Shown: positions 18,077 through 26,259, counted from the stretch's first letter. The stretch: 64,000 nucleotides of DNA from JAAFIW01 sp031414805 (GCA_031414805.1 JANOQJ010000085.1:1-64000), one strand, 5' to 3'. Numbers and translations are program-made. Notes: a model not told the origin generated them from the letters alone.

Positions 18077-18093
18077 CCCCCGCTGCGCGGGGG
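18077..18093 (+). terminator. GC-rich hairpin after tail-collar genes
   Basis: CCCCCGC-TGC-GCGGGGG 20 bp past the stop of tail-collar gene B. It is followed by ATTTGG rather than a T-run, so it is a weak terminator candidate. Confidence 0.45.
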
Positions 18094-18100
18094 ATTTGGC

Positions 18101-18176
18101 TGGCCTCAGCTAACTAGAACACGAATTTGGTCGGCCTCAGCCAGCAGAACACGAACTTGGTTGGCCTCAGCCAACC
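18101..18176. repeat. 2.5 direct repeats of ~31 bp
   Basis: TGGCCTCAGC followed by AACTAGAACACGAATTTGGT recurs with small changes starting near 18101, 18132 and 18162. It lies between the convergent tail-collar B and lipoprotein genes, the third partial copy overlapping the lipoprotein's 3' end. The role is unknown. Confidence 0.7.
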
Positions 18177-19123
18177 AAAGGCAAAAGGCCCGACACGTGC
18201 ACCTGGCCGTCGGGACCCACCGCCAGGTGGCGTGCAGCGACAGGCTTGCCAGTGGCGGACTGAGGTTGGTGTTTCACAACCACCTTACCGCTTACTTCCA
18301 GCGCGTATACGCGGCTGCTTCTCACGTCTGAAAAATACAGCTGCCCAGAGGGCGTCAGCGCAATGGCGCGGATGGTCTGGCGCTGGCCGTCCGTGTCTTT
18401 TTTCAAGTCAAACTGCTCCTTGGCGCGTCCGGTAGTGTCGTGCACCGTGACCGTGCTCTCGGCATGCAACACATAGACGCGCCCATCGGCACTAACCTTC
18501 AGATCAATCGGGTAGTTGAAGCCGCTGCCGGAACTGCTTGCGTTGGCTCCCAAGCTGCCAAACCGCAGCAGAGGCGCACCTGCCAGCGAGAAAACTTGCA
18601 CGCGGTGGTTTGCCGAATCGGCAACGAACAAACGGTCTTCGTGCACGGCAAGGGCTGACGGGCCAGACAGCGCGGCATCGTCGCTGCCATGCCGTGCGAT
18701 GCGGCGCAGCAGTTGCCAGGCCGCGTCGTACACCCGAACTTCGCCCAGCGATTTGTCCAGCACATACGCGTTTCCATTGGCATCAAAAGCCAGGTCTACC
18801 GGATTCGATGCGCTGGCACCTTGAGCAGCCAGCTTGATCAGGTTTTGTTCAAAACTGAGCGTCTGGGCCTCCTTGTTCAGCGTGTACACCACGCCGCCAG
18901 GCCCAACAAAAATCCGTTCATTTGCATAACTGGTCACCGGCTTGGCGGAGGCCGCAACACGTGGTCGCTCAATGATGACGGGGGCCGCCGCGTCGCTTGA
19001 CGCTGCCGTATTGAAGGCCACATCTGCCGGGCTTTCAGCCCCACCGCAGCCCACCAAGGAGAGGGACAAAGGCATGGTGAAGCTGCTCAGGCATGCCGCT
19101 TTTGCAAATGCGCGTCTTTTCAT
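18167..19123 (-). CDS. NHL/beta-propeller lipoprotein
   Basis: A 318-residue lipoprotein. MKRRAFAKAACLSSFTMPLS leads to the lipobox LVGC, so it should be lipidated and anchored in a membrane. After a short Ala-rich linker, six-bladed NHL-like propeller repeats run to the end (NPVDLAFDANGNAYVLDKSL, GPSALAVHEDRLFVADSANH, YPIDLKVSADGRVYVL). I chose the ATG at 19123 because the frame extending to a TTG at 19159 would bury the signal sequence. It may bind partner proteins or carbohydrate at the surface. It faces tail-collar B and shares the cluster with modification enzymes. Confidence 0.8.
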   Translation of the reverse strand: MKRRAFAKAACLSSFTMPLSLSLVGCGGAESPADVAFNTAASSDAAAPVIIERPRVAASAKPVTSYANERIFVGPGGVVYTLNKEAQTLSFEQNLIKLAAQGASASNPVDLAFDANGNAYVLDKSLGEVRVYDAAWQLLRRIARHGSDDAALSGPSALAVHEDRLFVADSANHRVQVFSLAGAPLLRFGSLGANASSSGSGFNYPIDLKVSADGRVYVLHAESTVTVHDTTGRAKEQFDLKKDTDGQRQTIRAIALTPSGQLYFSDVRSSRVYALEVSGKVVVKHQPQSATGKPVAARHLAVGPDGQVHVSGLLPLVG

Positions 19124-19259
19124 TTTTGATTCCAACGGTTGGGTGAAGGCCAATGTCAAGCGGCAGTGTGTGCCGATGTGTTTGCATTGTTACTGTTTTG
19201 TGCGGAAATGCAAGAACCCAGCTGAATTTCGAGATCAAAAATAGCTTGAGACCACGTGG

Positions 19260-19297
19260 AAACTGCTCAATCAGCTCCTATAAATATAGCAATCGTT
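19260..19297 (-). repeat. degenerate copy of the dispersed repeat
   Basis: The 350-bp gap between the lipoprotein and sulfotransferase 2 holds no gene. AACTGCTCAATCAGCTCCTA followed by TAAATATAGC matches the reverse orientation of the dispersed repeat with several changes, so it looks like an old copy. Confidence 0.55.
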
Positions 19298-19335
19298 GCT
19301 TCCAGGTCGAACAGGCATTCACTTCCGTTCGGGCT

Positions 19336-19425
19336 GAGCTGGCTGTTCCGACTGCCCTGAGGTATCGAAGGAAGCCCGCGCGAGCGGTTCCTTGGATACC
19401 TCAGGAGAGTCTGAACAGCCAGCTC
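19336..19425. repeat. 90-bp long imperfect palindrome
   Basis: GAGCTGGCTGTTC at 19336-19348 pairs with GAACAGCCAGCTC near 19413-19425, and the pairing continues inward through CTGAGGTATCGAAGGAA against TTCCTTGGATACCTCAG. The arms are about 36 bp with a short GC-rich loop. GTTCGGGCTGAG just outside and CTGAGGTATCGAAG inside are shared with the palindrome at 38532-38591, so the two are relatives. Confidence 0.75.
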
Positions 19426-19474
19426 CGGGTTCAAGCTTCATCGGGCCGACGTCATAGTGCACCTTATTGGTGAC

Positions 19475-20473
19475 TCAAAGCGGCTGGCGCAATGACTCCA
19501 GCGCCGCGTAGTCGGCCCGCGCTGCGTCAAGTGCACCGCTATCTGTTTGCAAATGCCCAGCCACCGCAGCCGGATCGCCTGCGTACACAGCGCCCGCATG
19601 TTTCGCATGGAATGCAGCGCGCGACTGCATCGCCAACGCCTGTCTGGCGCTGCAGGGCACACCCCACTGGGTCAGTAAATGCGTCCACAGCGCGCTGGGC
19701 AGTTGCGGGTAGTTCATCAGCGTCAGGCCGGGCTGGCCCGTCGTCGCATGCGCCAACGCCGAGCGAAAAACCCCTGCCAGCACGCGTACGCCAAAGCCAT
19801 CCAGATCGCCGGGTGCCAGGTCTGCACCACTTAGCTGCAGGCGCGACAAGTCGACCAGCCCCGGCACCATATGTGCGCCGCGCTGGCGACGGTGCGATGC
19901 CAGCACCCGGGAAGGGTCGCGGTACAGCAGCAGGCAAGGTATGCCAGGGAACACGTTGCGCAGCCAGGGTAGCCAGGGCATGTGCCAGCTGTCTAGCTTG
20001 ATAAATAAATGGGTTTCCCCCGAACGGCGCTGACCCAATGCCGCCACCAACTGGCGCAAGGTGTGGTCGCCCCCGCTGCGCTGCGGACTGTGGTGGTGCA
20101 GCCAGAAAAATGCATCCAACACCGGTGGCTCCGAGGCCACGATGCAGTGCGGCAAAGTGGCCAGCATTTGGGTGAGCAAGGTGGAACCGCAACGCGAAAC
20201 GTGAAAGATGAAGGCGGTGGGCGGCACCGCCTCGGGCAAGTCATCGAGCGCCGCAAGCGGTGTGCGGCAGACCCGTCTGTCTTGCGGACTCTGACCTACA
20301 AAGCTGTCTTCAAAAAACGCTTCGGTGAGCCGTCGCTGGCCCAGGTAGCGCCACCACAGCGTGGGCTGAGCCTGCGCCAAGTGATCGTCAAGCCCAACCG
20401 GATACCAGTCGCGCAGGCTATCCAGCTCGCCAAACGCGAGCTCAGTGCCGCGCTTTAGCGACTCGGCCAGCAT
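19475..20473 (-). CDS. sulfotransferase-family protein 2
   Basis: A 332-residue sulfotransferase-fold protein of a different subgroup from the one at 15.6 kb. The PAPS-loop FIFHVSRCGSTLLTQML is at about 88-104, preceded by an 85-residue N-terminal extension; IPCLLLYRDPSRVLASHRRQ near 180 is the 3'-phosphate segment. The ATG at 20473 overlaps the end of the upstream AspH-like gene by 32 nt, so the genes are coupled. The order GNAT, AspH-like, sulfotransferase forms one operon. The acceptor is unknown; repeat protein, tail-collar proteins or a carbohydrate are all possible. Confidence 0.8.
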   Translation of the reverse strand: MLAESLKRGTELAFGELDSLRDWYPVGLDDHLAQAQPTLWWRYLGQRRLTEAFFEDSFVGQSPQDRRVCRTPLAALDDLPEAVPPTAFIFHVSRCGSTLLTQMLATLPHCIVASEPPVLDAFFWLHHHSPQRSGGDHTLRQLVAALGQRRSGETHLFIKLDSWHMPWLPWLRNVFPGIPCLLLYRDPSRVLASHRRQRGAHMVPGLVDLSRLQLSGADLAPGDLDGFGVRVLAGVFRSALAHATTGQPGLTLMNYPQLPSALWTHLLTQWGVPCSARQALAMQSRAAFHAKHAGAVYAGDPAAVAGHLQTDSGALDAARADYAALESLRQPL

Positions 20474-21161
20474 GTATGGCTTGCATTTGATCTGCCAGAC
20501 GGGTACCGGCCTCGTGACCACCCGCGCGCAGACCGGCAATGACGTCGTGCACGTTGTCGTCGTCAATGGCCGGGTCGCCATATGGCGCAGGGGGCCGCAA
20601 CACGCCGCCCGCCGCCTCAAACACGGCTTGCAGCCAAGGGTTGGTCACGCAGTCCAGCATCAGGTGCACGCGCGGCAGCGGGCTGGGGTTGACCACCCCG
20701 TGCAGGCAACTGGCGTTGAGGTACCAGGTATCGCCCGCCGTGAAGTGAACGTCTTGTCCGTCAATGCGAAAAAGCACCTGCGGCGTGGTTTGAATTGGAA
20801 TGTGCAGGCGGGTCATACCGTCTTCCAGCGCGCCGCCGTCGTCCCGGTGCTCCTTGATCACGCCACCGGGCTCCAGCGCCATCAGGCGCACCGAGGTTTT
20901 TTCGCATGGAAAGTGGTTGATGACCCGCTGCAAATACGGGCTGGCCGCCAGCACCGCCGTGTCTTCAAACGCCGCGCCCTCCAGCGGCATGATGTGATCC
21001 AGCGCGCCACCGACTGAGCGCAGTGCAATACAGCCCCAGTTTTTTTCGTAGGCCGCTGTGTTGAAGTGGTTCACCCACACCTGGCTGGCTTCAATGTCGG
21101 CCAAGGCTTGTTGGAGCTGATCCAGATCGAAAGAAAAAGGCAGTTTCAGGTAACCGGTCAT
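20442..21161 (-). CDS. aspartyl/asparaginyl beta-hydroxylase-fold protein
   Basis: A 239-residue member of the AspH (2-oxoglutarate, Fe(II)-dependent) family. The metal site is visible: H105-R-D107 in IKEHRDDGG, RLHIPIQT near 118-125, H154 in SCLHGVVN and R164 for 2-oxoglutarate. Family members hydroxylate Asp/Asn side chains or small acids. A C-terminal tail of about 55 residues follows the double-stranded helix. Its start overlaps the GNAT stop by 4 nt and its end overlaps sulfotransferase 2, so the three are co-translated. It could modify Asn/Asp-rich repeat proteins of the cluster; that is inference. Confidence 0.85.
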   Translation of the reverse strand: MTGYLKLPFSFDLDQLQQALADIEASQVWVNHFNTAAYEKNWGCIALRSVGGALDHIMPLEGAAFEDTAVLAASPYLQRVINHFPCEKTSVRLMALEPGGVIKEHRDDGGALEDGMTRLHIPIQTTPQVLFRIDGQDVHFTAGDTWYLNASCLHGVVNPSPLPRVHLMLDCVTNPWLQAVFEAAGGVLRPPAPYGDPAIDDDNVHDVIAGLRAGGHEAGTRLADQMQAIHAGRVAKARH

Positions 21162-21676
21162 AGGGCGGGCTTCCAGACCATCTGGTCGAACATTTCGTCA
21201 TGCGTTGCCACGCAAAAGCCCAAGCTGCGGTACAGCGCCTGTGCCGCAGCGTTTGTTTTGCTGACAGCCAGGCTGATGTCAAGCGGCTGAGCCTGGGCCA
21301 CCGCCTGCAAGGCGCGCAACACGGCGCGTGCAGCGCCCGCGCGGCGCGCCGTGGAAATGATGGCGATGTCGACCACGCGCACATCGCGCAACCCCACATC
21401 CACGATCAGTCGGCCAATGGGCTCTCCGTGGCTTTGCACGATCCAGTGCTGGGCCTGCGGAAAATTGGCGGTGACACCCGCTTGCTGCATGCGCTGCTGC
21501 ATTTGAAGCAGTGGGCCCAACACCGCCGGGTCGACACCCAACGCACGCAGGTCGTCGCGGCTGTCGAGGTACAGCGCGTCAACGAACACCTGATCTTGAG
21601 CGACGGCTTCTCGCAACAGCAAATGCGGGGCCAAGCCAGACAACGCGTGCGTTGTGGGTGGTAAAAACTGCGGCAT
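21158..21676 (-). CDS. GNAT-family acetyltransferase
   Basis: A 172-residue GNAT protein. The acetyl-CoA segment is VVDIAIISTARRAGAARAVL (about 99-118) followed by the C-terminal AVSKTNAAAQALYRSLGFCV. The ATG at 21676 is used although the frame opens to 21865. This start codon overlaps the start codon of the divergent DUF6916-like gene within one CATG. It is the first gene of a three-gene operon with AspH-like and sulfotransferase 2 genes. The substrate is unknown. Confidence 0.82.
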   Translation of the reverse strand: MPQFLPPTTHALSGLAPHLLLREAVAQDQVFVDALYLDSRDDLRALGVDPAVLGPLLQMQQRMQQAGVTANFPQAQHWIVQSHGEPIGRLIVDVGLRDVRVVDIAIISTARRAGAARAVLRALQAVAQAQPLDISLAVSKTNAAAQALYRSLGFCVATHDEMFDQMVWKPAL

Positions 21677-21980
21677 GACTATTTCATTCCAAGAACTCAA
21701 CGCCCAAGTGGGCACCGTCTTTATTGTGCACACCCAAAGCGGCGCACTCGAACTGAAACTTATGGAGGCCAGCGAACGCCCGCGCCGCGGACTGCCAGAA
21801 TCGTTTCGCACGCCGTTTTCACTGGTTTTTGCAGGGCCCGTTGAACCCTCGCTGGCACAAGACAACTATTTTGTTGACCACCCGGTGCTGGGTCGCAACC
21901 AGTGGCTGTTGGTGCCGGTATCGAAATACGCGTTGGGTGGCGAATCCGACGTCCCGCTTTATGAGGCAGTTTTTGGCTAG
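21675..21980 (+). CDS. small DUF6916-like protein
   Basis: A 101-residue protein that resembles DUF6916 (name from memory). It reads as a small beta-rich domain: VGTVFIVHTQSGALELKLME, TPFSLVFAGP, GRNQWLLVPV. No membrane segment or signal is visible. Such proteins accompany tail-collar and GNAT genes elsewhere as far as I recall. Its ATG is nested with the GNAT start codon on the other strand; a GTG at 21654 would give 7 more residues but is less likely. It ends 7 bp before a strong palindrome. Confidence 0.7.
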   Translation: MTISFQELNAQVGTVFIVHTQSGALELKLMEASERPRRGLPESFRTPFSLVFAGPVEPSLAQDNYFVDHPVLGRNQWLLVPVSKYALGGESDVPLYEAVFG

Positions 21981-21986
21981 ACTTCA

Positions 21987-22055
21987 CTCAAGCAGCTATT
22001 AAAATAATAGCTGCTTGAGCAGATTAGACAAGGGCATGAAGCCGATTTGGCTTCA
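21987..22055. repeat. dispersed repeat copy 8 with head-to-head palindrome
   Basis: CTCAAGCAGCTATTA (21987-22001), spacer AAA, then TAATAGCTGCTTGAG (22005-22019) form a perfect 15-bp stem made of two opposed repeat cores. The forward copy continues to GAAGCC-GATTT-GGCTTC, a second perfect hairpin. It sits between convergent DUF6916-like and clpA genes and may stop transcription from both sides, though no T-run follows. Confidence 0.9.
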
Positions 22056-22066
22056 AATCCTTAGTT

Positions 22067-24400
22067 TTACTCGGTCGTCGCCTCTTCCGGCTCTGCCTTG
22101 GGCTTGCCTTCACGCTTGGGCAGCGGTTGAATGTCCAGCAGCACCTCGGCTTTGGTGTCGTCGGTACCGTCCGGGTCGCCGATGTCTACGGTTAAGCGAC
22201 CGCCGTCGACCAGGCGGCCAAACAGCAGCTCGTCCGCCAAGGCGCGCCGAATCGTGTCCTGAATCAAACGCTGCATCGGCCGCGCGCCCATCAGCGGATC
22301 AAAGCCTTTTTTGCCCAGGTGCTTGCGCAGCTTGTCGGTAAAGGTGACGTCAACCTTCTTCTCGGCCAGCTGGGTTTCCAGTTGCAGCAGGAATTTGTCG
22401 ACCACCCGCAGAATGACGTTTTCGTCCAGAGCCTTGAAGCTGACCATGGCATCCAGCCGGTTGCGAAACTCGGGTGTGAAAAGGCGCTTGATGTCGGCCA
22501 TTTCGTCGCCTGCTTCGCGCGGGTTGGTAAAGCCAATCGTGGCTTTGTTCATCGTCTCGGCACCCGCATTGGTGGTCATGATGATGATGACGTTGCGGAA
22601 ATCGGCCTTGCGCCCGTTGTTATCGGTCAGCGTCCCGTGGTCCATCACCTGCAGCAGCACATTGAAGATGTCCGGGTGCGCTTTTTCAATTTCGTCGAGC
22701 AGCAGCACGCAATGCGGCTTCTTGGTCACGGCTTCGGTGAGCAAGCCGCCCTGGTCAAAGCCCACATAGCCCGGAGGCGCACCAATCAGGCGGCTCACGG
22801 CGTGGCGCTCCATGTACTCGCTCATGTCAAAGCGAATCAGCTCAATGCCCATGATGTAGGCCAACTGCTTGGCTGCTTCGGTCTTGCCCACGCCGGTCGG
22901 GCCCGAGAACAGGAAGGATCCAATTGGTTTGTCACCCTTGCCGAGGCCGGAGCGGGCCATCTTCACGGCGCTGGCTAGCACATCCAGCGCTTTGTCCTGT
23001 CCAAACACCACGCTCTTCAAATCGCGCTCCAGCGTTTTGAGTTTGCCGCGGTCGTCGTTGGACACATTCGCAGGCGGTATGCGGGCGATCTTGGCCACGA
23101 TTTCTTCGACCTCGGTCTTAGTGATGGTTTTCTTGCGCTTGGACGGCGGCAGGATGCGCTGGGCAGCACCGGCTTCGTCGATCACGTCAATGGCTTTGTC
23201 GGGCAGGTGGCGGTCGTTGATGTACTTGGCGCTGAGCTCTGCCGCTGCAGTCAGTGCCGCCGCAGCGTATTTCACGCTGTGGTGCTCTTCAAAGCGTGAC
23301 TTCAAGCCCTTCAGGATGTCGATGGTCTCGGCAACGGTCGGCTCGACCACATCGACTTTCTGGAAGCGACGCGACAACGCAGCGTCTTTTTCGAAGATGC
23401 CCCGGTACTCTGTGAAGGTGGTTGCACCAATGCACTTGAGTTGACCGCTGGACAGCGCCGGCTTGAGCAGGTTGGACGCATCCAAGGTGCCGCCAGACGC
23501 GGCGCCAGCACCGATGAGTGTGTGGATTTCGTCAATGAACAAAATGCCATTGGGCTTGTCTTTGAGCGACTTGAGCACGCCTTTCAAGCGCTGCTCAAAA
23601 TCACCCCGGTATTTCGTGCCCGCCAGGAGCGCACCCATGTCCAGCGAATACACGACCGAATCCGCCAATATCTCAGGCACTTCTTTTTGCGTGATACGCC
23701 AGGCTAGGCCCTCGGCAATAGCGGTTTTGCCGACGCCCGCCTCGCCCACCAGCAAGGGGTTGTTTTTGCGGCGGCGGCACAGGATTTGAATCACCCGCTC
23801 GACCTCGTATTCGCGGCCAATCAGCGGGTCAATCTTGCCGTCTTTCGCCAGCTGGTTCAGGTTCTGTGTGAACTGCTCCAGCGGCGAGGCTTTTTCGTTT
23901 TTCTCGGCCGCTTCTTCACCTTCTGCCGCACTTTCACCCGCTTTGGCAGGCTCCGGGGGATCGCTCTTTTTAATACCGTGCGCAATGAAGTTCACCACGT
24001 CCAGGCGGGTTACGCCCTGCTGGTGCAGGTAGTACACGGCGTGGGAGTCTTTCTCGCCAAAAATGGCTACCAGCACATTGGCACCGGTGACTTCCTTTTT
24101 GCCATTGCCGGTGGACTGCACATGCATGATGGCCCGTTGAATGACACGCTGAAAACCCAGGGTGGGCTGCGTGTCCACATCGTCAGTACCCGCCACTTGG
24201 GGCGTGTTGTCCTTGATGAAATTAGCCAGCGACTTGCGCAAATCGTCGATGTTGGCCGAACACGCACGCAGCACTTCGGCGGCGCTCGGGTTGTCCAGCA
24301 GCGCAAGCAACAAATGCTCCACCGTAATGAATTCGTGGCGTTGCTGACGCGCCTCGACAAATGCCATGTGGAGACTGACTTCCAATTCCTGCGCAATCAT
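22067..24400 (-). CDS. clpA: ATP-dependent Clp protease ATP-binding subunit ClpA
   Basis: A 777-residue class I Clp/Hsp100 unfoldase that feeds proteins to ClpP. The N domain is residues 1-145, then a charged linker (AEGEEAAEKNEK). The first AAA+ module has Walker A GEAGVGKT at 219-226, the second has GPTGVGKT near 505, with a GARPMQRLIQDTIRRALADE sensor-2 region near the end. It is slightly longer than E. coli ClpA because of the linker and a C-terminal acidic tail. It lies 108 bp downstream of clpS, its N-end-rule adaptor. Confidence 0.97.
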   Translation of the reverse strand: MIAQELEVSLHMAFVEARQQRHEFITVEHLLLALLDNPSAAEVLRACSANIDDLRKSLANFIKDNTPQVAGTDDVDTQPTLGFQRVIQRAIMHVQSTGNGKKEVTGANVLVAIFGEKDSHAVYYLHQQGVTRLDVVNFIAHGIKKSDPPEPAKAGESAAEGEEAAEKNEKASPLEQFTQNLNQLAKDGKIDPLIGREYEVERVIQILCRRRKNNPLLVGEAGVGKTAIAEGLAWRITQKEVPEILADSVVYSLDMGALLAGTKYRGDFEQRLKGVLKSLKDKPNGILFIDEIHTLIGAGAASGGTLDASNLLKPALSSGQLKCIGATTFTEYRGIFEKDAALSRRFQKVDVVEPTVAETIDILKGLKSRFEEHHSVKYAAAALTAAAELSAKYINDRHLPDKAIDVIDEAGAAQRILPPSKRKKTITKTEVEEIVAKIARIPPANVSNDDRGKLKTLERDLKSVVFGQDKALDVLASAVKMARSGLGKGDKPIGSFLFSGPTGVGKTEAAKQLAYIMGIELIRFDMSEYMERHAVSRLIGAPPGYVGFDQGGLLTEAVTKKPHCVLLLDEIEKAHPDIFNVLLQVMDHGTLTDNNGRKADFRNVIIIMTTNAGAETMNKATIGFTNPREAGDEMADIKRLFTPEFRNRLDAMVSFKALDENVILRVVDKFLLQLETQLAEKKVDVTFTDKLRKHLGKKGFDPLMGARPMQRLIQDTIRRALADELLFGRLVDGGRLTVDIGDPDGTDDTKAEVLLDIQPLPKREGKPKAEPEEATTE

Positions 24401-24508
24401 GTGATGTCCTTTTGCCTTGTCATTACCTACTGCTTACCGTATCTGCTTCACGCGTGTGTTCTATCTGGTTACCCATTAGCAATATTCAACCCACCCTATT
24501 CCAACGGC

Positions 24509-24868
24509 TCACTCAATCGGCTCACTAAGGCACTGGAGCGGATGCCCCGCCTGCTTGGCCGCATCTTGCACCTGATCGACCTTGGTCGCTGCAACATCTT
24601 TGGAATAAACCCCGCAAACGGCCCGTCCATCCAGGTGGATTTTGAGCATGATCTGCGTGGCCGTTTCCCGGTCTTTGCTGAAAAACTCCTGGATCACCAT
24701 CACCACAAATTCCATCGGCGTGTAGTCGTCATTGAGCATCACGACCTGGTACATCTGCGGCGGTTTGGTTTTTTCAGGGCGCCGCTCCAGCACCACGGAG
24801 CCGCCATCGTCCTCACGCTGGGGTTGTGGCCTGGGTACGGGGGGTTTGCTGGGAGTTTTAGTTGCCAT
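24509..24868 (-). CDS. clpS: ClpS adaptor protein
   Basis: A 119-residue ClpS, which binds the ClpA N domain and delivers N-degron substrates. The conserved core is visible: PPQMYQVVMLNDDYTPMEFV (about residues 41-60) and VCGVYSKDVAATKVDQV. The extended Pro-rich N-terminus is the flexible tail. The frame opens to 24937; ATG at 24868 matches the family start (MATKTPSK). It is transcribed ahead of clpA. Confidence 0.95.
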   Translation of the reverse strand: MATKTPSKPPVPRPQPQREDDGGSVVLERRPEKTKPPQMYQVVMLNDDYTPMEFVVMVIQEFFSKDRETATQIMLKIHLDGRAVCGVYSKDVAATKVDQVQDAAKQAGHPLQCLSEPIE

Positions 24869-24960
24869 GAAATTCATTTTATCTAGGCAACTCATCGATT
24901 GGGTCGCAGGGGTGATTTGGTGCCAGGAATGCAACATTCAAGGCAATGTGACGCCAAATG

Positions 24961-24986
24961 AAATAGCCCGCATGCGCGGGCTATTT
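24961..24986. terminator. bidirectional-type hairpin downstream of icd
   Basis: AAATAGCCCGC pairs with GCGGGCTATTT across a few bases, 20 bp past the icd stop codon on the minus strand and upstream of clpS. The A/T-flanked GC stem fits a rho-independent terminator for icd. Confidence 0.8.
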
Positions 24987-25005
24987 GCTGCAAAGCCAAA
25001 ACAGC

Positions 25006-26259
25006 TTACATGTGGTCGATCATGACCTGACCAAAGCCTGAGCAGCTGACTTGGGTGGCGCCCTCCATCAAACGGGCGAAGTCGTAAGTCACTTTCTTGC
25101 TGGCAATTGACTTTTCCATCGAGCTGATGATCAGGTCTGCAGCAGCCGTCCAACCCATGTGGCGAAGCATCATCTCTGCCGACAAAATTTCAGAGCCCGG
25201 GTTCACGTAGTCTTTGCCCGCATATTTCGGTGCCGTGCCGTGTGTGGCTTCAAACATCGCAATGGTGTCGCTCAGGTTCGCGCCGGGCGCAATGCCAATA
25301 CCGCCAACTTGTGCAGCCAGCGCGTCCGATACATAGTCGCCATTCAAATTCAAGGTGGCAATTACGCTGTACTCGGCAGGGCGCAACAAGATTTGCTGCA
25401 GGAAAGCGTCTGCAATACTGTCTTTGATGGTGATTTCCTTGCCCGTTTTGGGGTTGGCAAACTTGCACCACGGGCCACCGTCGATCAGCTGCGCGCCAAA
25501 CTCTTTTTGCGCCAGGGCGTAGGCCCAATCACGGAAACCACCTTCGGTGTATTTCATGATGTTGCCCTTGTGCACGATGGTCACGCTGGGCTTGTCGTTG
25601 TCAATCGCGTATTGAATGGCTTTGCGCACCAGGCGCTCGGTGCCTTCACGCGAGACAGGCTTGATGCCGATGCCCGACGTGTTGGGGAAACGGATTTTCT
25701 TGACACCCATTTCATCTTGCAAAAACTTGATCAGTTTTTTGGCTTTGTCGGATTCGGCCTCGAACTCGATGCCCGCGTAGATGTCTTCCGAGTTCTCACG
25801 GAAGATCACCATATTGGTTTTGTGCGGCTCTTTGACGGGGCTGGGCACACCTGCAAAGTACTGGATGGGGCGCAGGCACACATACAAGTCCAGCTCCTGG
25901 CGCAAGGCCACATTCAGCGAGCGAATGCCACCGCCCACGGGGGTGGTCAACGGGCCCTTGATGGACACCACATAGTCACGCACAGCGCTCAGGGTTTCCT
26001 CGGGTAGCCACACATCAGGACCATAAACCTTGGTGGATTTTTCGCCTGCATACACTTCCATCCAGTGGATTTTTTTTGCGCCGCCGTAAGCCTTGGCGAC
26101 TGCTGCATCCACTACTTTCAGCATCACGGGCGTGATGTCCATGCCGGTGCCGTCGCCTTCAATGTACGGAATGATGGGCTGATCGGGCACGGTCAACGAC
26201 ATGTCCGCGTTCACCGTTATTTTTTGGCCTTCTGCGGGCACTTTGATGTGTTGGTACAT
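25006..26259 (-). CDS. icd: NADP-dependent isocitrate dehydrogenase
   Basis: A 417-residue homodimeric Icd of the E. coli type, converting isocitrate to 2-oxoglutarate in the TCA cycle. Substrate residues are seen in GGGIRSLNVALRQ (S114, the serine phosphorylated by AceK in enterics), IRFPNTSGIGIKPVSREGTE, and GNIMKYTEGGFRDW; cofactor residues in LSDTIAMFEATHGTAPKYAG. I chose the ATG at 26259 (MYQHIKVP) over an extension to 26322. It appears to be a single-gene unit with its own terminator. Confidence 0.97.
   Translation of the reverse strand: MYQHIKVPAEGQKITVNADMSLTVPDQPIIPYIEGDGTGMDITPVMLKVVDAAVAKAYGGAKKIHWMEVYAGEKSTKVYGPDVWLPEETLSAVRDYVVSIKGPLTTPVGGGIRSLNVALRQELDLYVCLRPIQYFAGVPSPVKEPHKTNMVIFRENSEDIYAGIEFEAESDKAKKLIKFLQDEMGVKKIRFPNTSGIGIKPVSREGTERLVRKAIQYAIDNDKPSVTIVHKGNIMKYTEGGFRDWAYALAQKEFGAQLIDGGPWCKFANPKTGKEITIKDSIADAFLQQILLRPAEYSVIATLNLNGDYVSDALAAQVGGIGIAPGANLSDTIAMFEATHGTAPKYAGKDYVNPGSEILSAEMMLRHMGWTAAADLIISSMEKSIASKKVTYDFARLMEGATQVSCSGFGQVMIDHM

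Noticed and set aside
19336..19425. Attenuator or terminator for neighbouring genes
   Set aside because: No T-run follows on either strand and the sequence is shared with another locus, so a mobile repeat explains it better.
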